64,000 nt of DNA from Actinomadura terrae (GTDB lineage Bacteria > Actinomycetota > Actinomycetes > Streptosporangiales > Streptosporangiaceae). Shown piece by piece: positions 7,822 to 15,492 of this stretch (positions are counted from its first letter, which is position 1; every line of letters begins with the position of its first letter). The notes below the pieces were generated by a model that was not told where the DNA came from, ran no database searches, and worked only from the letters and a program-made list of their open reading frames with translations. Location: assembly GCF_022751215.1 (NCBI RefSeq), contig NZ_JAICDG010000006.1:186001-250000 (forward strand). Direction: 5' to 3'. Made by a program: the position numbers and the translations under genes.

Positions 7822-8480
7822 CCGGTCACGGACGGGGCGCAGCGGGTCCAGCCCGCCGCCCACCCCGGCATCCGCGCGTCCTGGGCCACACCGACGCTCG
7901 AGATGCGGCCCACTAGGCGACCGGACTCGTTGAACGTGAGGACCTCGCGGTCAGAATAGGCAGCGCCATGCTGGACGATCCGGAGCGTGCGCAACCCCCG
8001 GACGGTCTCCCACGCGTTCGGCCGCCCCTTGACCGGCCTGGCGCCGGACGGGCGGGCCGGGGGACCGAGGACGTCGTCGAGTAGCGCGTCCAGGGTGTCC
8101 AACCGGGGCTCGGGCGGATCCTCCACACCCTCCTCGCAGGTGGCCCAGTCCCGGACGGCGAACGCCTGAGGGAGACTCCGGTCCCAGCGGCTCTCGTACA
8201 CCTTGACCCCGCCGGGCCTGCTGGTCAGCGAGTGAATGGTCATGGCCTGGCGGCCCCGCAGGCTCACCCAGATTCGCACGGTGGTCACGGCGCCCTCGCG
8301 GCCTTCCCCGCCGGAGTAAGAGGTCTCGGTGAACTCCAGCCGGGTCACCGTCGCCGGGCCCTCGCGGTGCGGCGCACCGCCGCCGTTGCCGTCGCAGGCG
8401 GTCAGCAGCGCCGAGGCGGCCAGCGCGGCGCAGGCTGCGGCTCCCGCCGGCGCGCGGCCCGTGGTGAAGACAAAGGTCAC
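7818..8480 (-). CDS. Putative secreted lipoprotein
   Basis: Protein of 220 aa from a GTG with GGAGG about 6 bp upstream. The N-terminus is a lipoprotein signal peptide: a basic start, an Ala-rich core and the lipobox LTAC with the lipidated Cys at residue 29. The mature part is a mixed alpha/beta domain (TRLEFTETSYSGG; VRIWVSLRGRQAMT; LRIVQHGAAYSDREVLTFNE). It resembles actinomycete lipoproteins of unknown role, and I cannot assign a ligand. The preceding secreted protein gene starts 553 bp upstream and stops 76 bp before this start, on the same strand, so they may be co-transcribed. Confidence 0.68.
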   Translation of the reverse strand: MTFVFTTGRAPAGAAACAALAASALLTACDGNGGGAPHREGPATVTRLEFTETSYSGGEGREGAVTTVRIWVSLRGRQAMTIHSLTSRPGGVKVYESRWDRSLPQAFAVRDWATCEEGVEDPPEPRLDTLDALLDDVLGPPARPSGARPVKGRPNAWETVRGLRTLRIVQHGAAYSDREVLTFNESGRLVGRISSVGVAQDARMPGWAAGWTRCAPSVTG

Positions 8481-8556
8481 GTTGCGCCTCCGGGGCGGCG
8501 CCGGGCCGATGGGGGTCGGCCCGGCGAGACGTGCTGGTGCACGTGTCCGGCTGCGA

Positions 8557-9033
8557 CTAGCAGCGGAACCGCCGCTGGTCGGACGCCGCAGCGCGGTACG
8601 TCTTGCCCTTGTGGACCGCGGTCGCCCGGGCCCGGACGCGGTAGGTGTAGGTACCGCCGCACTTCTTACGTGAGACGCTGGCGACCCTGCGGGTGTTGCG
8701 GCCCCCGCTGTGGTCGGTGTCGAGCTGCTGCCAACCGTAGAAGCGCTTGCGTGCGAGGTCGGTCCACACATCGACCCGCGCGACGTTGTACGGACCATGG
8801 GCGATCGCCTGGCCCTTGGCGTACTTGCCCGACTTGTAGGCGAGTGGCGTCAGATACCAGCCGGGGAGGACCCGGACTCGGTGATCGGGCTGCGTCTGCT
8901 GCGTCTGGAACCGGGCCGCGGCCGGCTGCGCCGACGCCCGGACGTCGGCATTGGCCTGCCCGCCTAACGCCACCACCGAGGCGAGCGCGAAGGCGCTCGT
9001 CCCAAGGGCCAGCGTCGCCGTCTTGAGCCTCAT
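8557..9033 (-). CDS. Small secreted protein of unknown function
   Basis: Protein of 158 aa starting at the ATG at 9033, which is preceded by AAGGAG at good spacing. A Sec signal peptide is clear (MRLKTATLALGTSAFALAS, then a cleavage region around GGQANA). The mature part has two Cys close to its ends (KKCGGTYTYRVRA; QRRFRC), probably forming a disulfide, and many aromatic and basic residues in beta-like segments. I do not recognise a family. It precedes the lipoprotein gene on the same strand. Confidence 0.7.
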   Translation of the reverse strand: MRLKTATLALGTSAFALASVVALGGQANADVRASAQPAAARFQTQQTQPDHRVRVLPGWYLTPLAYKSGKYAKGQAIAHGPYNVARVDVWTDLARKRFYGWQQLDTDHSGGRNTRRVASVSRKKCGGTYTYRVRARATAVHKGKTYRAAASDQRRFRC

Positions 9034-9940
9034 GCTTTCTCCTTCTGTTCCCATCGACCGTCGTGACCGAATTGGTTAAAGGAACGCTACAGAGCACGCT
9101 CGCTCGCCCAAATCGTGGAGATCACGCACAACGGAGAATTCGGCATCAGCGACGCGCGTCTGTCAATCGTGGCGGCCACGTAAAGTCTGATCAGTGCGCT
9201 GGGCAGACGCGCTGTCTTTTACGGCGATGACCTGGGGACCCTTGTGCAGGGTAGCGCTGAGAATCCGGGAAAGTGCAAGGCGTAAGGAGGAGGCAGAAGG
9301 CCGGAAAAGCTTGTACTGCCTGAATCAGGACGAACGCCGGTGGTGCGGACGATGAACCAGCCGAGGGTCATCGACCGTGCTGAGAGAACGATTACGGCGC
9401 TGTCGGCGGACCCAGAGGCCAGGTTCCGGAAACCATAATATAGAAGCGATGGCGCTTTAGGCCACGAGCGTTCCTCGGCCATCTCTTCCACACTGGACGT
9501 CCTGTCCTGAGCAGCCCGGTTTCAGAGGCCTCAACGGCCCTTTCGGTCCGTTTATCCAACGACCGTCAGAGGAACACGTTGTAGCGCACGAACGATGACG
9601 GCCATGATGCGGCTGCGTCCCAGCAGGACCGAGGCGACTGGAATTCGACGGACGGGTGCGCGGCCGCTCGCCGTTCAACGATCTGGTGGCACTCGAGGGC
9701 TGCACCTGCCGGTGCCTGCCGGTCGGGGGCGCGGCGAGTGCCGGTGCCAGCGGCGCTCGCCGGGCCGACGTGCTCGTGCCAGGCCGCCGTCGCAACGCGC
9801 AGTCGCGCCCCCGACCGGCGGCGCAGGGTCCGACGGCCGAGCCGGTCATCGTGACCCGGGTCCCGCCGGATGAACGTCGAACCCGCTGCCGCCGCTGACG
9901 TTCGCCGACGAGCGGGTCATGATCGCCGCGGTCACGCGGA
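9034..9940. other. Gene-poor stretch
   Basis: About 900 bp in which no frame combines a start, a ribosome site and the local codon bias. Short frames exist on both strands, for example one on the minus strand ending SSFVRYNVFL at about 9575, which may be the worn end of an old secreted-protein gene. None is convincing. GC content is lower than in the core regions. Confidence 0.45.
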
Positions 9941-9977
9941 CAGAGCCTTGGGAGGAGGTCGGCTTCCCAAGGCCCTG
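9941..9977. terminator. Hairpin, probable terminator of the secreted-protein gene
   Basis: GCCTTGGGA (9945-9953) pairs perfectly with TCCCAAGGC (9965-9973), and the stem extends by CAG/CTG across one mismatch. It lies 32 bp after the stop of the minus-strand gene at 10009-11334. Confidence 0.6.
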
Positions 9978-10008
9978 TGGCCATGCGCTACGCGGGCGCT
10001 TGTGATCG

Positions 10009-11334
10009 CTACTTCGGCGTGTACAGGCGGACGTCGTCCACCCGGGCGCTCCCCTCGTAGAAGTTCATGTGCGGGTCGCCGATCATGAAGTGGTCGGGGT
10101 AGGCGGACCCGGCAGGCCAGGTGTCGCGGTCGACGAGCGTGCCGCCGGGGCCCTTCCAGGTCCAGTCGGCGTTGTAGCGGCCGTCGTACTCGGAGGGCTT
10201 CTGGTTGTAGTGCCAGATCGGCTCGCCGTCCTGGACGAACGAGCGCGTGTACCGGAAGGTCGCCTTGCCCACGTGCGCGAAGTTGCCCGACATCTCCATC
10301 GTGTACGCGCCGTTCCGCCGCTCGACCGCGAACCGGTAGGGCTCCTTGGGCAGCAGTTCCGGCTTCAGGTCGATGGTGGAGACGATCGCGCCGCCCTTGG
10401 CGAGCCCGCACTGGCTCTCCATCAGGTACTCGGTCCCGGGCATCGTCGGGTAGCGGCGGTCGTCGGTCATGAAGATGGCGTTGACGCCGTTGCCCGTCCC
10501 GGCGGTGTAGGGCTCGTACTGCCCGGTCGCGGGATTGCAGTAGCGCAGGCCGGCGCCGGTGTACTTGTACCTGTTGTAGCCGTCCATGGCGACCTTGCGG
10601 TGCCCGTGGACGAACACGTTGTTGTGCGGCGCCACCCGCCCGTAGTCCATGATCGACATGTAGTAGAAGCCGTTGGAGTCGGTGCGGACGTCCGCCCACT
10701 GGCACTCAGGACGGGAGAAGTCGCCGCCCGAGGCCCATGGGAAGTTCGTCTTGCAGCCCTGGGGCGAGTAGCCGTTGATCCGGCCGTCGGGGTAGTCCCA
10801 CGACCCGTTCCGCTGCCCGCCGAAGTCGAGGCCGCGCAGCGTCATCTCCACCCGGTACTCGGCGGGCAGCGCCCGCGTCGAGCGGATCACGACGCCCGCC
10901 TGGTGGCTCGGCTCGTCCAGGCGGGCGACGCCGCCGCGCGAGGTGAGCGTGGGCGGGGCGTCCGGCCTGCCGTCGCCGTCGGCGTCGCGGGCGGCGAGTT
11001 CGGCGGTGAGCCAGCCGTGTTCGCCGAACGTGAACGACTTGCGGTAAGTGCTCATCTTCGTGAGCTGCGTCTGGAACGCCGGGCCCCCGACCGTGTCGAA
11101 GAAGGCGCCGTCGTTGTCGTACATGTCGACGTTGTAGGGACTTGCCGGACCGTCGCCGTCGGACCTCCAGGGCACCTTCGCGTCGTCAAGGCGCCGGTCG
11201 AAGGACTCGGCGTCCAGCAGGCGCCAGCCCGCCAGGGTGGGCGGCGCCGCCCCCGCGTGCGCCGCCCCCGCCAGGGTCATGGGCATGACCAGGGGGAACG
11301 CCAGTGCCAGCGCGCCCCGCACGAATCTCTTCAT
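10009..11334 (-). CDS. Secreted protein, possible polysaccharide-acting enzyme or lectin
   Basis: Protein of 441 aa with a signal peptide (MKRFVRGALALAFPLVMPM, cleavage near AHAGAAP) and GGAGG upstream. The mature protein is rich in Trp/Tyr/Gly/Asp and has jelly-roll-like strand segments (YRVEMTLRGLDFGG; ATFRYTRSF; the closing ARVDDVRLYTP). That suggests a concanavalin-A-like fold, but the glycosidase signature ExDxxE is not seen, so I do not name an activity. It is divergent from the GntR regulator across a 186-bp region with a dre-like operator. This ties it by context to the sugar PTS operon: it could release or bind the sugar that the PTS imports. Confidence 0.66.
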   Translation of the reverse strand: MKRFVRGALALAFPLVMPMTLAGAAHAGAAPPTLAGWRLLDAESFDRRLDDAKVPWRSDGDGPASPYNVDMYDNDGAFFDTVGGPAFQTQLTKMSTYRKSFTFGEHGWLTAELAARDADGDGRPDAPPTLTSRGGVARLDEPSHQAGVVIRSTRALPAEYRVEMTLRGLDFGGQRNGSWDYPDGRINGYSPQGCKTNFPWASGGDFSRPECQWADVRTDSNGFYYMSIMDYGRVAPHNNVFVHGHRKVAMDGYNRYKYTGAGLRYCNPATGQYEPYTAGTGNGVNAIFMTDDRRYPTMPGTEYLMESQCGLAKGGAIVSTIDLKPELLPKEPYRFAVERRNGAYTMEMSGNFAHVGKATFRYTRSFVQDGEPIWHYNQKPSEYDGRYNADWTWKGPGGTLVDRDTWPAGSAYPDHFMIGDPHMNFYEGSARVDDVRLYTPK

Positions 11335-11444
11335 AGCTCGCCCCCTCCGCGCCGCGCCTCCCGCGCGGCGCTCCGCCGGACATCGGGTGATCCTCGGTGA
11401 CGGTAGGTCGGGGTGGCGGCGAACGCCATGGCAAAACCCGCCAA

Positions 11445-11460
11445 AGTGGTATTGACCAGT
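11445..11460. promoter_or_regulatory. dre-like operator for the GntR/HutC regulator
   Basis: AGTGGTATTGACCAGT is a near-perfect inverted repeat (AGTGGT/ACCAGT) and matches the DasR-responsive element form ACTGGTCTAGACCA(G/C)T closely. It sits between the secreted-protein gene and the GntR gene, where it can control both directions. Confidence 0.72.
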
Positions 11461-11520
11461 CGCAACAACCGGACATATCGTGTGCCCGGACAGGAACGGC
11501 GTATCCGGGAGGTGAACAGG

Positions 11521-12252
11521 TTGCGATCCGCCGGTGAGGCCCGGAACGGGAACACGAAACGGCAGGCGGTGCGCCGCCGCCTGCTGGAGATGCTGGACGG
11601 GCTGGACGTCGGCGACGCCCTGCCGTCCGAGCGCCGGCTGGCCGCCGACCTGGGCGTCTCCCGGCCGACGTTGCGGCAGGCCATCGACGGTCTCGTCGCC
11701 GAGGGCCTGCTCCACCGGCGGCACGGGAGCGGAACCTATGTGTCCGAACCCCGGATCGCCGTCTCGCTGACCATGACCTCCTTCACCGAGGACATGATCA
11801 GGAGGGGGATGCGGCCGGGCGGCCGGGTCCTGTCGTTCCGCACGGAGGCCGCGGGGGCGCGGATCGGCAGGCGCCTGGCCGTCTCACCGCTGGAAGAGGT
11901 ATTTACCATTCGGCGGCTCCGGCTCGCCGACGAGGCCACGATGGCGATCGAGACCCTCTACATGCCCCGGGCGCTGATGCCCGGCCTGCGCAGGCAGGAC
12001 CTGGAGGGCCGGTCGTTCTACGAGCTGCTCCGCGGCAGCGGCGTCGAGATCGCCTCGGGCACCGAGACGATCGAGCCGACCGTCACCACCGAGGACGAGG
12101 CGGCGGAACTCGGCGTGCCGGTGCACATGCCGGCGTTCCTGTTCGAGCGGGTGACCAGGGACGCGGGCGGGCGGCCCCTGGAGTACGTCCGGTCGCTCTA
12201 CCGCGGCGACCGCTACCGCCTGGAACTCGATCTCAGACCACCGTCGCACTGA
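11521..12252 (+). CDS. GntR/HutC-family transcriptional regulator
   Basis: Protein of 243 aa from a TTG with GGGAGG 8 bp upstream; a GTG at 11512 is an alternative. An N-terminal winged helix (DALPSERRLAADLGVSRPTL RQAIDGLVAEG) with the GSGTYV turn is followed by a UTRA effector domain (residues ~75-240). Length and order fit HutC-subfamily regulators such as DasR/NagR, which bind sugar phosphates, often aminosugar phosphates. The operator just upstream is dre-like, so it probably represses itself, the divergent secreted protein and the PTS genes that follow after a ~100-bp gap. Confidence 0.88.
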   Translation: MRSAGEARNGNTKRQAVRRRLLEMLDGLDVGDALPSERRLAADLGVSRPTLRQAIDGLVAEGLLHRRHGSGTYVSEPRIAVSLTMTSFTEDMIRRGMRPGGRVLSFRTEAAGARIGRRLAVSPLEEVFTIRRLRLADEATMAIETLYMPRALMPGLRRQDLEGRSFYELLRGSGVEIASGTETIEPTVTTEDEAAELGVPVHMPAFLFERVTRDAGGRPLEYVRSLYRGDRYRLELDLRPPSH

Positions 12253-12353
12253 CCGGAGTCCCGGAGCGACCCGCCCCGGGACTCGATCGTCCAACCGCGC
12301 TGACGGGGGCGACAGCGCACGACCCCACCCCCGAGAAGTGAGGCGATTCACCC

Positions 12354-13787
12354 ATGGACGTCATCAAGGACATCCTGACCTTCCTGGCCGACAACGTGTT
12401 CGGCCAGGTGCCCATCCTGATCGGGCTCATCACCCTGATCGGACTGCTGCTCCAGCGCAAGCGGTTCGAGGACGTGTTCGCCGGCGCGCTGCGCTCGACG
12501 ATCGGCGTGGTGATCCTGTTCATCGGCGTCGACGTGTTCACCGGCGGGCTGACCAGCTTCCAGACGGTGCTGGCCAGTGCGATGGGCACGACGCCGCCGA
12601 AGGCCGACCACTCGCTCACGCAGTTCCTGACCGACCAGGGCGGGACGATCGCGCTGGTCATCACCGTCGCGTTCCTCGTGCACGTGCTGGTCGTGCGGCT
12701 GTTCCCGGCGGCCCGGTACCTGTACCTGACCGGCCACCTGATGTTCTGGGTGAGCACGGTCACGGTCGCGTCGCTGGTGACGATCGCGCCGGGCCAGGAC
12801 CAGCTCACGCTCGTGCTCTGCGGGGCCGGGTTCGTGGCCGCTTACTGGACCGTCCAGCCGCTGTGGATGCGGCCCCTGATGCGCCGCGTCATGCCGGACG
12901 ACCGGTTCGGGTACGCGCACACCAGCTCGCTCACCTGCCTGATCACCGGGTACGCGGCGCGCCCGCTCGGGAGCCGGGAGAAGCACGACACCGAGAAGCT
13001 GAAGCTGCCGCGCCAGCTGTCGTTCTTCAAGGACGTCAACGTCAGCACGGCGCTGATCATCTCCGTGATCATGCTGGTGGCGGTCGCGTTCGCCGACAAC
13101 GCCGTGGTGGGCAAGGCCGCGGCCGAGATGGACCCCAAGCTGTCGTCGTGGGTGTGGGCGCTGCTGGTCGGCCTGCGGTTCGCGGGCGGCATCGCGATCC
13201 TGCTGTTCGGCGTGCGGATGTTCCTGGGCGAGATCGTCCCGGCGTTCAAGGGGTTCAGCGACAAGGTGATCCCCGGCACGCGTCCCGCGCTGGACGCGCC
13301 GACCGTCTTCCCCGTCGCGCCGACCGCGGTGATGCTCGGGTTCGTCGTCTCCACCGGCGTGTTCCTGGTCTGCCTGGCGGTCTTCGCGGGGGCCGGCTGG
13401 TTCACGCTCGCGCCGCCCATGATCATGCTGTTCTTCGTCGGCGGCGCCGCCGGGCTGTTCGGCAACGTCGTGGCGGGCTGGCGCGGGGCGGTGCTCGGCG
13501 GCGTGATCTCGGGGCTGGTCCTCGCGATCGGGCAGTCGGTCACCTGGGGCCTGTACGAGCGGACCGCGCCGGAGCTCGCCACCCTCGCCGACCCCGACTG
13601 GTACGCGATCGGCTGGCTGCTGAAGGCCGTGGACCCGGTCGTCGGCGACGGGTCGATCTGGCTGGTGCCCGCGGTGGCGCTGGCCGCGATGACCGCGACC
13701 CTGCTCGTCCTCGGGCGGGCCGAGAAGCGCCGGGCCGTCGCCGAGGACGCCGGCTCGGGCGATGACAAGGCGATCGTGAACGCCTGA
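12354..13787 (+). CDS. PTS EIIC, ascorbate (UlaA/SgaT) type
   Basis: Protein of 477 aa, close to the ~465 aa of UlaA. It opens with DVIKDILTFLADNVFGQVPI, typical of the SgaT family, and has about eleven hydrophobic segments. It is the membrane channel that carries the sugar during phosphorylation. Its EIIB and EIIA partners follow in order. Family membership points to ascorbate-like substrates, but the dre-type operator and the SIS-domain gene in the same operon suggest that a different, perhaps amino- or keto-sugar, substrate is possible. Confidence 0.9.
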   Translation: MDVIKDILTFLADNVFGQVPILIGLITLIGLLLQRKRFEDVFAGALRSTIGVVILFIGVDVFTGGLTSFQTVLASAMGTTPPKADHSLTQFLTDQGGTIALVITVAFLVHVLVVRLFPAARYLYLTGHLMFWVSTVTVASLVTIAPGQDQLTLVLCGAGFVAAYWTVQPLWMRPLMRRVMPDDRFGYAHTSSLTCLITGYAARPLGSREKHDTEKLKLPRQLSFFKDVNVSTALIISVIMLVAVAFADNAVVGKAAAEMDPKLSSWVWALLVGLRFAGGIAILLFGVRMFLGEIVPAFKGFSDKVIPGTRPALDAPTVFPVAPTAVMLGFVVSTGVFLVCLAVFAGAGWFTLAPPMIMLFFVGGAAGLFGNVVAGWRGAVLGGVISGLVLAIGQSVTWGLYERTAPELATLADPDWYAIGWLLKAVDPVVGDGSIWLVPAVALAAMTATLLVLGRAEKRRAVAEDAGSGDDKAIVNA

Positions 13788-13875
13788 CGGACGCGCGGAA
13801 CGGGAACGCCCCGAGGGGGCGGCCTCGCGGGGCGCCCGGCCGAACGTCAACGAACCGACAAGGGAGTGACCCGAT

Positions 13876-14178
13876 ATGGCACTGGACCGGCAACTGGAGA
13901 TCCTCGCGGTCTGCGGCGTCGGCATGGGCTCAAGCCTGATGCTGAAGATGACCGCCGAGGACGCGCTGCGCTCGCTCGGCGTGGAGGCGCGGGTGGAGAA
14001 CACCGACGTGTCCACGGCGCGCGGAATGTCGCCGGACGTGGTGATCGGCCAGGGCATGCACACCAGCGAGATCGCCGACCTGGCGCCCGTGGTGATCACG
14101 ATCAGCGACTTCCTGGACAAGGAGGGCCTGGAGGCCCAGCTCCGCGAGCGCCTGACCGCGCAGGGGTGGCTGTCATGA
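13876..14178 (+). CDS. PTS EIIB, ascorbate (UlaB/SgaB) type
   Basis: Protein of 100 aa with the phospho-acceptor cysteine C13 in the loop AVCGVGMGSSLML, the hallmark of lactose/ascorbate-type IIB domains. GGGAG precedes the ATG. It passes phosphate from EIIA to the sugar bound by EIIC. The TGA overlaps the EIIA start by 4 bp. Confidence 0.92.
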   Translation: MALDRQLEILAVCGVGMGSSLMLKMTAEDALRSLGVEARVENTDVSTARGMSPDVVIGQGMHTSEIADLAPVVITISDFLDKEGLEAQLRERLTAQGWLS

Positions 14179-14612
14179 CGATCGCCGTGGCGACCGACGG
14201 CGTCCCCGCTGCCGACTGGCGGGAGGCGGTCGTGCGGGCCGCGTCCGCGCTGGTCGAGGCGGGCGCGGCGGGCGAGGGCTACCCGGACGCGTGCGTGCGG
14301 GTGGTCGAGGAGAACGGCCCCTACATCGTGTTGACGAAGGGGCTGGCGCTCGTCCACGCCCGTCCGGAGGAGGGCGGGCTGGCCGTCGGGGTCGGCGTGA
14401 CCCGGCTGGCAACGCCGGTGGAGTTCGGCCACCCCGACAACGACCCGGTGGACCTGCTGCTGGCGTTCTGCACACCGGACCCCGACGTCCACGTCGGGAC
14501 CCTGGCCGCGCTGGCGCGCGCTCTCTCGGGCGGCCTCGCCGACCGGCTCCGCGCGGCCGCCGGTCAGGACGACCTCGCCCGCGAGCTGAAGGAGGCCCTG
14601 CCCGATGCCTGA
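14175..14612 (+). CDS. PTS EIIA, mannitol/fructose/ascorbate (UlaC) type
   Basis: Protein of 145 aa. The phosphorylated histidine is H61 in LALVHARPEEGG, matching the PHAR motif of this IIA family. It receives phosphate from HPr. The start overlaps the EIIB stop as ATGA and the end overlaps the SIS-domain gene by 8 bp, so the three are tightly coupled. Confidence 0.92.
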   Translation: MTIAVATDGVPAADWREAVVRAASALVEAGAAGEGYPDACVRVVEENGPYIVLTKGLALVHARPEEGGLAVGVGVTRLATPVEFGHPDNDPVDLLLAFCTPDPDVHVGTLAALARALSGGLADRLRAAAGQDDLARELKEALPDA

Positions 14613-15360
14613 GACCGTCCGCGCGCAGCTCTCCGACCGGGTGCGGACCCTGCTGGACGACCTCGACTCCGCCTCCGGCGCGGCGATCGGCGAGGCCGCC
14701 GCGCTGCTGCTGGAGTCGGTCGCGGCCGACGGGATCGTGCACGTCGCGGGCGCGGGCCACTCGCTGGCGATGGTCTGCGAGACGTTCTACCGGGCGGGCG
14801 GCCTCGCCGCCGTCCGGCCGATCTGGCACCCCGGCGTGTTCCCGCTCGACGACGCCCTGCGCAGCACGCGGGTCGAGCGGGAGAGCGGGGTCGGGCGGGC
14901 CGTCGTCGAGGCCGCCGCGCCCGCCCCGCCCGACGTCGCGGTGGTGTTCTCCACCAGCGGCCGCAACCCCTACCCGGTCGAGGTCGCGGAGGCCTGCGCG
15001 GCACGGGGCGTGCCGGTCATCGCGGTCACCTCGGCGCGGGCCTCGCGCGGCGCCGCGGCGCGGACCGCGACGAGCCTCGCCGACCACGCCGCGATCGTGC
15101 TGGACACGTGCGTCCCGCCGGGCGACGCGCTGCACCCGGCCGGGGCGCCGCGCACCGCCGCGGTCTCCACGATCCTCGCCGCCTATACGTGGTCGCGCGT
15201 CCTCGCCGACCTCGACGACCTCGCCTCGGCGCGGGGCGTGCGGCTCCCCCGCTGGACGAGCGCGAACGTCCCGGGCGGGGACGAGGAGAACGCCGCGCTC
15301 CTCGCCCGGTACCGGGGGCGGATCCCGGAGCTGACCGGCGGCCAGGACACATCCACATAA
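14605..15360 (+). CDS. SIS-domain sugar-phosphate binding protein (UPF0309-like)
   Basis: Protein of 251 aa with GGAGG 8 bp before the ATG, overlapping EIIA. It carries the SIS signature (VHVAGAGHSLAMVCETFYRAGG and VVFSTSGRNPYPVEVA). SIS proteins of this group bind phosphosugars and act as isomerases or regulators. In this operon it probably handles the phosphorylated sugar delivered by the PTS. The gap between SIS subfamilies is wide, so the reaction is not assigned. It is the last gene of the dre-controlled operon. Confidence 0.8.
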   Translation: MPETVRAQLSDRVRTLLDDLDSASGAAIGEAAALLLESVAADGIVHVAGAGHSLAMVCETFYRAGGLAAVRPIWHPGVFPLDDALRSTRVERESGVGRAVVEAAAPAPPDVAVVFSTSGRNPYPVEVAEACAARGVPVIAVTSARASRGAAARTATSLADHAAIVLDTCVPPGDALHPAGAPRTAAVSTILAAYTWSRVLADLDDLASARGVRLPRWTSANVPGGDEENAALLARYRGRIPELTGGQDTST

Positions 15361-15492
15361 CTGGCGCCTTACCGTCGCACGCCACCCTTCTCCCGCAGTG
15401 GTTACTTTTAGTTGCCTTCCCGGCACTACACGGTGATCAGCACGGTTGTTAGCGTTCGGGAACTCCGCCCCTGGGCAACGGGAGGCCCCGCG

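Noticed and set aside
9457..9984. Candidate gene in the gene-poor stretch
   Set aside because: No ribosome site, codon bias or homology pattern. Part of one frame may be a decayed secreted-protein end, but I cannot support a gene.
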